Both the position numbers and the translations under genes were made by a program. Shown piece after piece: positions 53,477 to 64,000 of a stretch of 64,000 bases of DNA. How positions within the stretch are numbered: position 1 is the first letter of the stretch; the number at the start of each line of letters is the position of its first letter. Source of the DNA: Afipia sp. (GTDB taxonomy: Bacteria; Pseudomonadota; Alphaproteobacteria; Rhizobiales; Xanthobacteraceae); assembly GCA_017308595.1 (NCBI GenBank), contig JAFKER010000005.1, forward strand, positions 816,950 to 880,949, written 5' to 3'. The notes under the pieces are model-generated. The model did no database searches, was not told the origin of the DNA, and saw nothing but the letters and a program-made list of their open reading frames with translations.

Positions 53477-53511
53477 AAAAAGGCGGCACGGAATTACCGC
53501 GCCGCCTTTTT
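53477..53511. terminator. Bidirectional-looking hairpin terminator
   Basis: An 11-base perfect inverted repeat, AAAAAGGCGGC/GCCGCCTTTTT, with a 13-base loop. It lies 22 bases past the stop side of the reverse-strand dehydrogenase gene and should end that transcript. It may also act on the opposite strand. Confidence 0.75.
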
Positions 53512-53532
53512 AATCGTCCTTTATTATCGGAT

Positions 53533-54402
53533 TCAGCGCTGCAGCCGGGCCAGCAGGCTGGACGTATCCCAGCGCTTGCCTCCCATCTTCTCCACCTCGG
53601 AATAGAAGTTGTCGACCAGCGCAGTCACAGGGAGGCTTGCGCCGTTGCGGCGGGCTTCAGCAAGGCAGATCGACAGGTCCTTGCGCATCCATTCCACGGC
53701 AAATCCGAAATCGAACTTGCCCTCGTTCATGGTCTTGTAGCGGTTTTCCATCTGCCAGGACTGTGCCGCGCCCTTCGCAATGGTGTCGATCACAGCCTCG
53801 ACATCGAGCCCGGCCTTTTTCGCGAAATGGATTCCTTCGGAAAGTCCTTCGACAAGGCCGGCGATGCAAATCTGGTTCACCATCTTGGTGAGCTGGCCGG
53901 AACCGGCAGGGCCGAGCAACTTGCACATGCGTGCGTAGGACGCGATCACTGGTTCAGCCGCCTTGTAGGCAGCATCGCTGCCGCCACACATGACGGTCAG
54001 CACGCCGTTCTCGGCGCCAGCTTGACCGCCTGAGACCGGTGCATCGATGAATTGAAAGCCGCGCTTGCTGGCTTCTGCATCGAGCTGCCGGGCCACTTCA
54101 GCGGACGCGGTCGTATGATCGACAAAAATGCCGCCTGGCTTGATAGCCGAGAACGCCCCGTCGGCCCCGATGGTCACCGCACGCAGGTCGTCGTCATTGC
54201 CGACGCAGGCCATTACGAAATCTTGCCCTTCAGCCGCAGCTTTGGGGGTTACCGCAGCCCGGCCACCGAACTTCTCGGCCCAGGCTTTCGATTTTGCGGC
54301 GGTGCGATTGTAGACCGTCACCTCGTGGCCACCTTTGGTGACCAGATGTCCTGCCATCGGGAATCCCATGACGCCGAGGCCGAGAAATGCAACTTTTGCC
54401 AT
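53533..54402 (-). CDS. 3-hydroxyisobutyrate dehydrogenase-family oxidoreductase
   Basis: A 289-residue NAD(P)-dependent beta-hydroxyacid dehydrogenase, from ATG 54402. The dinucleotide fold has V-A-F-L-G-L-G-V-M-G-F-P-M-A near residue 3, then F-I-D-A-P-V-S-G-G-Q-A-G near 116 and the catalytic K in G-Q-L-T-K-M-V-N-Q near 165. The family includes 3-hydroxyisobutyrate, tartronate semialdehyde and 2-hydroxymethylglutarate dehydrogenases, which cannot be separated here. It diverges from the Mrp gene. Confidence 0.85.
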   Translation of the reverse strand: MAKVAFLGLGVMGFPMAGHLVTKGGHEVTVYNRTAAKSKAWAEKFGGRAAVTPKAAAEGQDFVMACVGNDDDLRAVTIGADGAFSAIKPGGIFVDHTTASAEVARQLDAEASKRGFQFIDAPVSGGQAGAENGVLTVMCGGSDAAYKAAEPVIASYARMCKLLGPAGSGQLTKMVNQICIAGLVEGLSEGIHFAKKAGLDVEAVIDTIAKGAAQSWQMENRYKTMNEGKFDFGFAVEWMRKDLSICLAEARRNGASLPVTALVDNFYSEVEKMGGKRWDTSSLLARLQR

Positions 54403-54573
54403 ATCGTGCTCTTTGGATTGCTGGAGTGCTTTTGGCCGGATTTTCCGGCAGGTGGGATGGCAACAGCTATGCGAATGATGGACTACCTTGCAAGGCCGTT
54501 GACGGCACATGTAACGGGCGTATGAAAGCGCGTCAGGCAACGGCTCCAAGGGGCACAGGCCGGGAGATGTGTT

Positions 54574-55713
54574 GTGGCAATCGATAAAACTCAGGTTCTT
54601 GCGGCTCTTCGCGCCGTGTCGTCACCGCGCGGCGTCGCTTTGACCGAAGCGAAAGTCCTGTCGGAAATAACCGCTTCCGACGGCAAGGTTTTCTTCTCGA
54701 TCAATGTCGATGCGAGCGAGGCGAGGGCGTGGGAGGATGTCCGCGCCAAGGCGGAAGCCGCGGTAAGGCGGATACCGGGGGTCACGACGGCCATGGTGGC
54801 GTTGACGGCCGAGCGTAGGCCGGGGACGGCTCCAGCGCCGCAACAGCATTCGCATCAGCATTCCCACGGCGTGAAACCGGTGGCGCAGCACAGGCCCCAT
54901 GGTGGACCGGCGGATTCGCCGATGAACCAGCAAGCGGCCATTCCAGGGATTGGCTCGATCATCGCGGTGGCATCTGGCAAGGGTGGGGTGGGTAAGTCCA
55001 CCACGGCGCTTAATCTGGCTCTCGCATTGCGCGATCTCGGCCTGCGCGTGGGGCTGCTTGACGCTGACATCTATGGCCCCTCAGTGCCGCGCCTGACCGG
55101 CGTGCGCGAAAAGCCGACGGTCAACGATGCCAAGAAAATGATCCCGATCACGCGGTTCGGAATGCCGCTGATGTCGATCGGCTTCCTGGTCGAGGAAGAT
55201 ACGGCAATGGTCTGGCGCGGGCCGATGGTCATGTCTGCGATCCGGCAGATGCTGTGGGATGTCGCATGGGGTGAGCTGGATGTCCTTGTGGTGGACATGC
55301 CGCCGGGGACTGGCGATGCGCAATTGACGCTTGCCCAGCAGGTCCCCTTGAGGGGGGTGGTCATCGTGTCCACGCCTCAGGATCTTGCCTTGATCGATGC
55401 CCGGCGTGGCATAGCCATGTTCGACAAGGTCAATGTCCCCACCCTGGGGATCATCGAAAACATGAGTTATTTCCAGTGCCCCGAATGCGGCACGCGTTCG
55501 GATATTTTCGGGCACGGCGGAGCCCGGCACGAGGCCGAGCGGCTGAAGGTGCCGTTTCTCGGTGAAATCCCGCTGCATATGGCGATCCGGACATCTTCGG
55601 ATGCCGGTACGCCGGTCGTCGACAGCGAGCCTGAGAGTGTCCATGCCAGGATTTATCGGGCAATTGCCACCGACATCAAACAGCAGCTCACCGGTGCCGC
55701 GCACGCCGTTTGA
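54574..55713 (+). CDS. apbC: Mrp/ApbC-type Fe-S cluster carrier ATPase
   Basis: A 379-residue protein starting with GTG at 54574. An N-terminal MIP18/DUF59 domain (residues 5-85) is joined by a His-rich linker (H-S-H-Q-H-S-H near 93, then H-R-P-H) to a P-loop ATPase with the deviant Walker A G-K-G-G-V-G-K-S-T near 133, D-A-D-I-Y-G-P-S-V and the conserved C-P-E-C-G near 306 for cluster binding. It passes Fe-S clusters to target proteins. The His-rich linker is an extra that could bind metal. Confidence 0.9.
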   Translation: MAIDKTQVLAALRAVSSPRGVALTEAKVLSEITASDGKVFFSINVDASEARAWEDVRAKAEAAVRRIPGVTTAMVALTAERRPGTAPAPQQHSHQHSHGVKPVAQHRPHGGPADSPMNQQAAIPGIGSIIAVASGKGGVGKSTTALNLALALRDLGLRVGLLDADIYGPSVPRLTGVREKPTVNDAKKMIPITRFGMPLMSIGFLVEEDTAMVWRGPMVMSAIRQMLWDVAWGELDVLVVDMPPGTGDAQLTLAQQVPLRGVVIVSTPQDLALIDARRGIAMFDKVNVPTLGIIENMSYFQCPECGTRSDIFGHGGARHEAERLKVPFLGEIPLHMAIRTSSDAGTPVVDSEPESVHARIYRAIATDIKQQLTGAAHAV

Positions 55714-55814
55714 CCCGTTTGCCTGAACTGCCGATTTCGAGGGATATTCGACTTTGGTTGAATGTGACTGGGAAGTGACGTTACCGATTTTCCGCAAATC
55801 AACTTCCGTGCTAG

Positions 55815-56957
<1,143 letters not shown>

Positions 56958-56983
56958 TCACGTCCGACTGAAGCAGTTAAATG

Positions 56984-57016
56984 AGCCCGGTCTCCGCGAG
57001 GAGGCCGGGCTTTCTT
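56984..57016 (+). terminator. Rho-independent terminator between the two binding protein genes
   Basis: A 12-base stem, AGCCCGGTCTCC with a GAGGCCGGGCT arm (one G-T pair), and a short loop, followed by TTCTTTT. It lies 26 bases past the first binding protein gene and separates it from the second. Confidence 0.75.
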
Positions 57017-57045
57017 TTGCAGTGCGGCCAACGAAATCGCCATAG

Positions 57046-58245
<1,200 letters not shown>

Positions 58246-58273
58246 TTTTCAAACGCTCAAGTTAAAAAACAAA

Positions 58274-58303
58274 AGCCCGACCTCGGGTGAGGTCGGGCTT
58301 TTT
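58274..58303. terminator. Bidirectional terminator between the binding protein and DctM genes
   Basis: An 11-base perfect stem, AGCCCGACCTC/GAGGTCGGGCT, with a GGGT loop. It has a T-run on one side and an A-run on the other, so it can end transcription in both directions. It lies between two convergent genes. Confidence 0.85.
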
Positions 58304-58322
58304 CATGCTCTGTTGCTGCGGG

Positions 58323-59729
58323 CTATTTCGATGGGCCGAGATCGAGTTGTGGTATCTCGATTTGAGGAATTTCGATCTTGACGTTGGTTGTGTCGACCTT
58401 GGTGTTGTCGATCCAATAGGTCACCGCGCCCGGCCAGTAGATTACGATGATCACAAGTATCACCTGCATCAGCACCCAGGGCATCGCGCCCCAGTAGATG
58501 TCGGAGCTCTTCACTTCCGGCGGCGCGATGCCGCGCAGATAGAACAGCGCGAAGCCGAACGGCGGATGCATGAACGACGTCTGCATATTCACGCAGAGCA
58601 GGACGCCGAACCACACGAGATCAATGCCGAGCTTGGCCGCCACCGGTGCAAGCAGCGGGATGATGATGAAGGCGATCTCGAAGAAGTCGAGGAAGAATGC
58701 AAGGAAGAACACGAAGATATTGACGAAGATCAGGAAGCCGACCACGCCGCCCGGCAGTCCGGTGAGCAGATGTTCGATCCAGCGGGCGCCATCCATGCCC
58801 TGGAACACAAGACTGAAGCAGGTCGAGCCGATCAGAATGAACACCACCATCGCCGTCAGCCGCATCGTGGACGTCATGGCTTGCTCAACCAGCGGCCATG
58901 TCAGGCGGCGATGCATTGCGGCGAGAACCATTGCACCCACAGCGCCCATGGCGCCGGCTTCCGTCGGTGTCGCTAATCCAAGACCGATGGTGCCAAGAAC
59001 GAGGAAGATCAGAACGATCGACGGGATCATGCCCCACAGCACGCGGCTGACGAGCTTCCAGTCCATCGGCTCTCGCGCGGACTCCGGAATGGGGGGCATT
59101 TTTTGCGGCTGCAGGATCGAGATGCCGACGATGTAGAGCAGGAAGATCACGACCTGCAGGATCGAGGGACCGATCGCGCCGAGATACATATCACCAACAG
59201 AGCGGCCGAGCTGGTCGGCGAGCACGATCAGCACGAGGGAAGGCGGGATCAGCTGCGTGATCGTTCCTGATGCTGCAATAACGCCGGTTGCGAGCCGCAT
59301 ATCGTAGCCATAGCGGATCATGATCGGTAGAGAGATCACGCCCATGGCGATGACGGACGCCGCGACCGTTCCGGTGATGGCGCCGAGAATGGCGCCGACG
59401 ATGATGACCGCATAGGCGAGACCGCCGGGGATCTTGCCGAACAACTGGCCGGTGCCTTCAAGCAGATCTTCCGCAAGACCGCAGCGCTCGAGGATCGCAC
59501 CCATAAAGGTGAAGAAGGGGATCGACAGCAGCAGGTCGTTGGAAATGATCCCGTAGAAACGGAACGGCAGGGCCTGCAGGAATGACGGATCGAAATGTCC
59601 GGTGTTGATCCCGAGAATGCCGAAGAACAGGCCAACCGCGGCCAGGGAGAATGCGACCGGAAACCCGATCAGCATGAACAGGATCATGGTCCCGAACATC
59701 AGCGGGGGAAATACGCCGTGCGAAAACAT
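58323..59729 (-). CDS. dctM: TRAP transporter large permease (DctM)
   Basis: A 468-residue inner-membrane protein with about twelve helices, the DctM size and pattern. It has L-S-I-P-F-F-T-F-M-G near residue 68 and G-A-I-T-G-T-V-A-A-S-V-I-A-M-G-V near 114. It carries the sodium- or proton-driven transport. It shares an operon with the small permease and should work with either of the two binding proteins across the hairpin. Confidence 0.88.
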   Translation of the reverse strand: MFSHGVFPPLMFGTMILFMLIGFPVAFSLAAVGLFFGILGINTGHFDPSFLQALPFRFYGIISNDLLLSIPFFTFMGAILERCGLAEDLLEGTGQLFGKIPGGLAYAVIIVGAILGAITGTVAASVIAMGVISLPIMIRYGYDMRLATGVIAASGTITQLIPPSLVLIVLADQLGRSVGDMYLGAIGPSILQVVIFLLYIVGISILQPQKMPPIPESAREPMDWKLVSRVLWGMIPSIVLIFLVLGTIGLGLATPTEAGAMGAVGAMVLAAMHRRLTWPLVEQAMTSTMRLTAMVVFILIGSTCFSLVFQGMDGARWIEHLLTGLPGGVVGFLIFVNIFVFFLAFFLDFFEIAFIIIPLLAPVAAKLGIDLVWFGVLLCVNMQTSFMHPPFGFALFYLRGIAPPEVKSSDIYWGAMPWVLMQVILVIIVIYWPGAVTYWIDNTKVDTTNVKIEIPQIEIPQLDLGPSK

Positions 59730-59758
59730 CAGTTAAATCCGTCTCGTGCGTTCGGTTG

Positions 59759-60295
59759 TTACTGCAGGGGGGCTTCGTAGTGCGTGTCGATGCGTATCGC
59801 ACCGGCCAGCGCCGCGATACGCTTGGCAAGTTCGGCAAGCCCCTGAATGAAGAGCAGGATGAAGCCGGTGGGCAGCAGGGCCTTGGCTGGCCACAGGATC
59901 AGGCCGCCGGCGTTCATCGACATCTCTTTCGATTCAAACGACTGCAGGAAGAATGGCAGTGTCAGATAGGTCAGGTAGCCCATCACCGGCAGCAGGAAGA
60001 TTGTGAAGCCGAAGATGTCGATCCAAAGCCGCGTTCTGTCCGACACCCATGAATACAAAAGGTCGACGCGGACGTGTTCGTTCAGGCGCAGGGTCTGCGC
60101 AGCTCCGAGGAGTACGATGCCGCCGAACATGTACCACTGGATTTCCAGCAAACCGTTCGAGCTGTAGCTAATGAGATAGCGGACGACAGCATTTCCCGCG
60201 CTTACGAGGCAGGCCAACAGCACGAGCCATTTTGCGATGTAGCCGGCAACATCACTGACGCCATCAGCAACGCGCGTAAATTTTACGATGTCCAA
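59759..60295 (-). CDS. dctQ: TRAP transporter small permease (DctQ)
   Basis: A 178-residue protein with four membrane helices, the DctQ layout. It has G-N-A-V-V-R-Y-L near residue 34 and W-Y-M-F-G-G-I-V-L-L-G-A-A near 54, then E-H-V-R-V-D-L-L, the family hallmark. It is 29 bases upstream of dctM on the same strand and supports assembly of the permease. The spacer from 60296 to 60520, between it and the reverse-strand moaA, shows no gene. Confidence 0.88.
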   Translation of the reverse strand: MDIVKFTRVADGVSDVAGYIAKWLVLLACLVSAGNAVVRYLISYSSNGLLEIQWYMFGGIVLLGAAQTLRLNEHVRVDLLYSWVSDRTRLWIDIFGFTIFLLPVMGYLTYLTLPFFLQSFESKEMSMNAGGLILWPAKALLPTGFILLFIQGLAELAKRIAALAGAIRIDTHYEAPLQ

Positions 60296-60520
60296 CGCAT
60301 CCCCCCCGAAATATGCATTTGCTTTTTCCTGCCCCGTATGCGCGAGGCGCGGCTGTGCTCAGCCGAGGCATTATGACGCGGCGGCACCATTTCAGCGACT
60401 TACGCCGCCGTCAATTGGAAGTTTGACGGTTTCGCTGCGAAACAATGACGAACGGGAGGCAAGGGCGATTGCCTGGAAATTTATGTCAAGGAAACTGCCG
60501 GAATACGCAACATTCCGCGA

Positions 60521-61558
<1,038 letters not shown>

Positions 61559-61671
61559 ATAGCGCCCTTGGTCTTGCTTCGCCTTACGCCGGTTACGCCG
61601 ACGGTGGCATGCCAGACCTTAATCTAGGCATGAAGTCCCGCTGATACAATCAATCTGTCCCGGGAACCGGA

Positions 61672-62130
61672 TTAGCGGCCGGGCGGGGGCGGGAAGGGAG
61701 AATTCGCGGGTTCGGCCGGTTGTGCAGCCGCCGCCGGTGCGGCTCTCGGCTTCGGCTTTGCTGGTGCCTTGGGCGCAGCCCGGCCGCCCCTCTTGGGTGG
61801 AGGAGCCAACTGCAATTCGGCATAGACCGGGTTGGGGTCCACGACACTGGAAGCGGGGCTGGCTGGATCTCGAATGACCTGCACAGGCACGGTTTCCGGC
61901 TGATATTTGGGGAGCGTAAAGGTGACCGTGAAATCGTTTTCGACCGGGATGGCCATGGCGCAAGGCGTCTTGCAGGTTTGGCCGGTGGATGTGCGCGCCT
62001 CAGCTCCCGGGGGGAGCGATTCCATTTGCACCGTGACAGTCGGCGGCGCCGACTTGAGCATGTCAGGCATGGAAAATGATGAGCAGCCCGCAAGGCCAAG
62101 GCCCGCCGCAACAACAACGATGATACGCAT
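61672..62130 (-). CDS. Lipoprotein with PEGA-like domain
   Basis: A 152-residue protein. The signal peptide ends in L-G-L-A-G-C-S, a lipobox. Residues 30-90 look like a PEGA-like beta domain, with V-Q-M-E-S-L-P-P-G-A-E-A and T-G-Q-T-C-K-T-P-C. The rest is a Pro/Ala/Lys-rich tail with repeated P-A-K-P-K-P type units. It is probably outer-membrane- or cell-wall-associated. The function is unknown. Confidence 0.75.
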   Translation of the reverse strand: MRIIVVVAAGLGLAGCSSFSMPDMLKSAPPTVTVQMESLPPGAEARTSTGQTCKTPCAMAIPVENDFTVTFTLPKYQPETVPVQVIRDPASPASSVVDPNPVYAELQLAPPPKRGGRAAPKAPAKPKPRAAPAAAAQPAEPANSPFPPPPGR

Positions 62131-62290
62131 GATGCATCCGTCTTGTGATGCGGTGGTAGCCGCATAGTCCCCGCGGGGACCTTAGAAGTGTCGTATCCCC
62201 CGCGCAACGGGGCGCTCTGGATTCGTTAAGTGAAGGTTAATGCGGCTTGCGAAAGTCTATCTGTAAGAATAACTCATATAAAACAGTATC

Positions 62291-62968
62291 TTATGGACAC
62301 TTCAGCAAGCTCTCGACTGCACCCGGCAGGTCGCGCATGTGACCAATGACGGCATCGGGCTTCAGTTCCGCGATCGGCGTTTCCGTGTAGCCGAAGGTGA
62401 CTCCGATAACTGGCACACCCGCGCGCCGCGCGACTCCGACGTCAGGCCCGGAATCCCCAACCATAATCGCCCGCGACAGATCTCCGCCCGCCTGTGCGAC
62501 GGTCTGGCGAAAAATGATGGGGTCCGGCTTAGCCACGCCGAACGTATCTGCACCGCAGATCGCGGCAAACCGGCCGGTCATTTCCAGCTTTGCAAGCAGC
62601 AGCCTGGAGAGACCTTCCAGCTTGTTGGTGCAGACTGCGAACCTGAAACCCTGTTGTTCGAGAGTGTCGAGCGCGGCGTGCAAGCCATCGAACGGCAGCG
62701 ATGCATCCGCGATGTGGTCCTTGTAATAGGCGATGAAATCCGTGGTCAGCCGATCGAGGTCTGCCGCGCTGACCTCGCGGCCGTCCACTTCCAGGCCGCG
62801 TTCGATCAGCTTGCGCGCTCCGGCTCCGATCATGGTGCGTGCCGACGCTACCGGTACAAGTGGCAGGCCCTCTCGCTGGAGTACGAAATTCAAGGCGCCC
62901 ACGAGGTCAGGGGCGGTATCGACGAGGGTGCCGTCGAGATCAAATACAACGAGGGGAGACTTGGTCAT
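62291..62968 (-). CDS. gph: Phosphoglycolate phosphatase (HAD family)
   Basis: A 225-residue HAD phosphatase. Motif I is V-F-D-L-D-G-T-L-V-D-T near residue 9, motif II has C-T-N-K near 113, and motif IV is M-V-G-D-S-G-P-D-V near 170. This fits Gph, which removes phosphate from 2-phosphoglycolate, but related HAD enzymes share these motifs. It diverges from rpiA, another sugar phosphate gene. Confidence 0.85.
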   Translation of the reverse strand: MTKSPLVVFDLDGTLVDTAPDLVGALNFVLQREGLPLVPVASARTMIGAGARKLIERGLEVDGREVSAADLDRLTTDFIAYYKDHIADASLPFDGLHAALDTLEQQGFRFAVCTNKLEGLSRLLLAKLEMTGRFAAICGADTFGVAKPDPIIFRQTVAQAGGDLSRAIMVGDSGPDVGVARRAGVPVIGVTFGYTETPIAELKPDAVIGHMRDLPGAVESLLKCP

Positions 62969-63128
62969 GCCGGATCGCTAGCGGTCGGGACGTGATCAAG
63001 CAAGCCCCACCGAAGAATTGGTCTTATGTGGGTTCCTTTTACCGGGTTTTCGCCTCCAAGGCGGTATCCCTCATCGCAAAAACCGCGCTATATGCCTCGC
63101 GTTCCATGGGAACGGAACATCGAGGGTT

Positions 63129-63830
63129 ATGATGTCGACGGATGATCTGAAAAGGCAGGCGGCGGCGCGCGCGGTCGAGCAGGTGCGGGAAGGCATGAAG
63201 CTGGGCCTCGGCACGGGCTCCACCGCCAAGCATTTCGTCGAGCTGCTTGGCGAGCGCGTGAAGGCGGGTCTGACAGTGGTCGGCGTACCGACATCGGAAG
63301 CGACGCGAGCCGATGCCGAGCGTTGCGGCGTGCCACTGACCACGCTTGAGAAGGTCGATCGCCTTGATCTCACCGTGGATGGTGCCGACGAAGTCGACCC
63401 CAATCTTGAACTGATCAAGGGCGGGGGCGGAGCCTTGCTGCGCGAGAAGATCGTTGCGGCGGCCTCCGACCGCATGATCGTTATTGCCGACGAGACCAAG
63501 TGGGTCGAAACCCTCGGCCGCTTTCCGTTGCCGATCGAGGTCATTCCATTCGGCCTGGGCGCGACGCGCCGGGCTATCGAGGCCGTCTTCGCCAAAAACG
63601 GCGTTTCCGGGCCAATGGATATTCGCAAGACAAAGGACGGCCACGTTTTCGTCACTGATGGCGGCCACTGGATTATCGATGCCAGGCTTGGGCGGATTCC
63701 GGATTCCCCGAAGCTGGCGGCATCACTGAATTCGATTCCGGGCGTAGTCGAGCATGGCCTGTTTATCGGCCTCGCGCGCACGGCCGTGCTGGCCGGTCCG
63801 CAGGGTATTCGCGTTGTTGAACGGCCCTGA
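63129..63830 (+). CDS. rpiA: Ribose-5-phosphate isomerase A
   Basis: A 233-residue enzyme from ATG 63129 (the next codon is also ATG), with GAGG upstream. It has [10 protein letters not shown] near residue 28, V-D-G-A-D-E-V-D-P near 82 and [10 protein letters not shown] near 96 with the catalytic Glu, all of them RpiA hallmarks. It interconverts ribose 5-phosphate and ribulose 5-phosphate in the pentose phosphate pathway. Confidence 0.95.
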   Translation: MMSTDDLKRQAAARAVEQVREGMKLGLGTGSTAKHFVELLGERVKAGLTVVGVPTSEATRADAERCGVPLTTLEKVDRLDLTVDGADEVDPNLELIKGGGGALLREKIVAAASDRMIVIADETKWVETLGRFPLPIEVIPFGLGATRRAIEAVFAKNGVSGPMDIRKTKDGHVFVTDGGHWIIDARLGRIPDSPKLAASLNSIPGVVEHGLFIGLARTAVLAGPQGIRVVERP

Positions 63831-63855
63831 CGGGCCGCCATGAAGGAGAATTGAT

Positions 63856-64000
63856 ATGAGAAAGTTTTCGAACCTGTTGCTCGCGGCCAGCGCGGCGCTT
63901 GCCCTGACGATGAGCAGTGCGATGGCGCAGGCGCCAAAGCCGCCATCCGCAGCCGCCATCGGTTATGCGAAGGAAATCCTGACATCGAAGAATGTCAGCG
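63856..64000 (+). CDS. Exported DUF2059-like protein, N-terminal part
   Basis: The first 48 residues of a frame that runs off the window. There is AAGGAG eight bases before the ATG. A signal peptide of about 24 residues ends in A-M-A-Q, followed by P-P-S-A-A-A-I-G-Y-A-K-E-I-L, the usual start of alphaproteobacterial DUF2059 proteins. It starts 25 bases after rpiA and is probably in its operon. The remaining domain is outside the window, so the family is provisional. Confidence 0.6.
   Translation, partial: MRKFSNLLLAASAALALTMSSAMAQAPKPPSAAAIGYAKEILTSKNVS

Overview
The window looks like a chromosomal segment of an alphaproteobacterium of the Bradyrhizobium/Afipia/Rhodopseudomonas group (Nitrobacteraceae, order Hyphomicrobiales). 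This rests on the high G+C core sequence, the cycHJKL (ccmI-E-F-H) - degP - response regulator - kinase - glnE gene order, a FeuP/FeuQ-like pair, and several kinds of short palindromic intergenic repeats. The family assignments come from reading protein motifs, not from database searches.

Positions 1-19378 hold a gene transfer agent (GTA)-type, HK97-like particle cluster in the order known from Rhodobacter capsulatus GTA: protease (g4, partial), capsid (g5), head-tail connector (g6), closure protein (g7), g8, major tail protein (g9), g10, g10.1, short tape measure (g11), g12, g13, NlpC/P60 peptidase (g14) and the large g15 protein. A DUF2793 tailspike, a methyltransferase, a GH108 endolysin and a GTA-type three-TM holin follow. 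The cluster is interrupted by accessory cassettes. Between g4 and g5 is an AT-richer insert with a candidate HNH/EndoVII-like nuclease whose N-terminus carries phage-type repeats, followed by two paralogous acidic proteins that look like immunity proteins, with another small gene between them. Between g5 and g6 are a small coupled gene pair (the second is DUF2019-like), two small exported proteins and a reverse-strand trypsin-like protease. Between g11 and g12 is a reverse-strand zinc-ribbon protein. Two structural genes are broken: g13 has TGA where the family has Trp, and the tailspike has a one-base frameshift in an A-run. The particle is therefore probably decayed or altered in this strain.

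Positions 19412-25408 carry a FeuP/FeuQ-like two-component system, an AT-rich Clp-fold serine protease (SDH family), a glycine-zipper lipoprotein, an unrecognised 472-residue protein and two adjacent palindromic elements. Positions 25433-36744 are a syntenic housekeeping block: cytochrome c maturation (ccmI, ccmE, ccmF, ccmH), a periplasmic DegP/HtrA protease, an OmpR-type regulator with its kinase, and glnE. A PAS-containing sensor kinase converges on glnE and overlaps its 3' end by 155 bp.

Positions 39349-53296 are mixed core genes: a CDF metal exporter, a quinone oxidoreductase, a bacterial ionotropic-glutamate-receptor-like channel with a degenerate pore filter, two MFS transporters, an enoyl-CoA hydratase-family enzyme, an OafA-type acyltransferase, an ABC-F ATPase, dusA, a retropepsin-like protease, a DUF1289 protein and a membrane histidine kinase. 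Positions 53533-64000 hold a 3-hydroxyisobutyrate dehydrogenase-family enzyme, an Mrp/ApbC Fe-S carrier, a TRAP transport system (two tandem Tat-exported binding proteins convergent with the small and large permeases), moaA, a lipoprotein, gph, rpiA and the start of a DUF2059 protein. I saw no tRNA, rRNA, CRISPR array, insertion sequence or recombinase gene.
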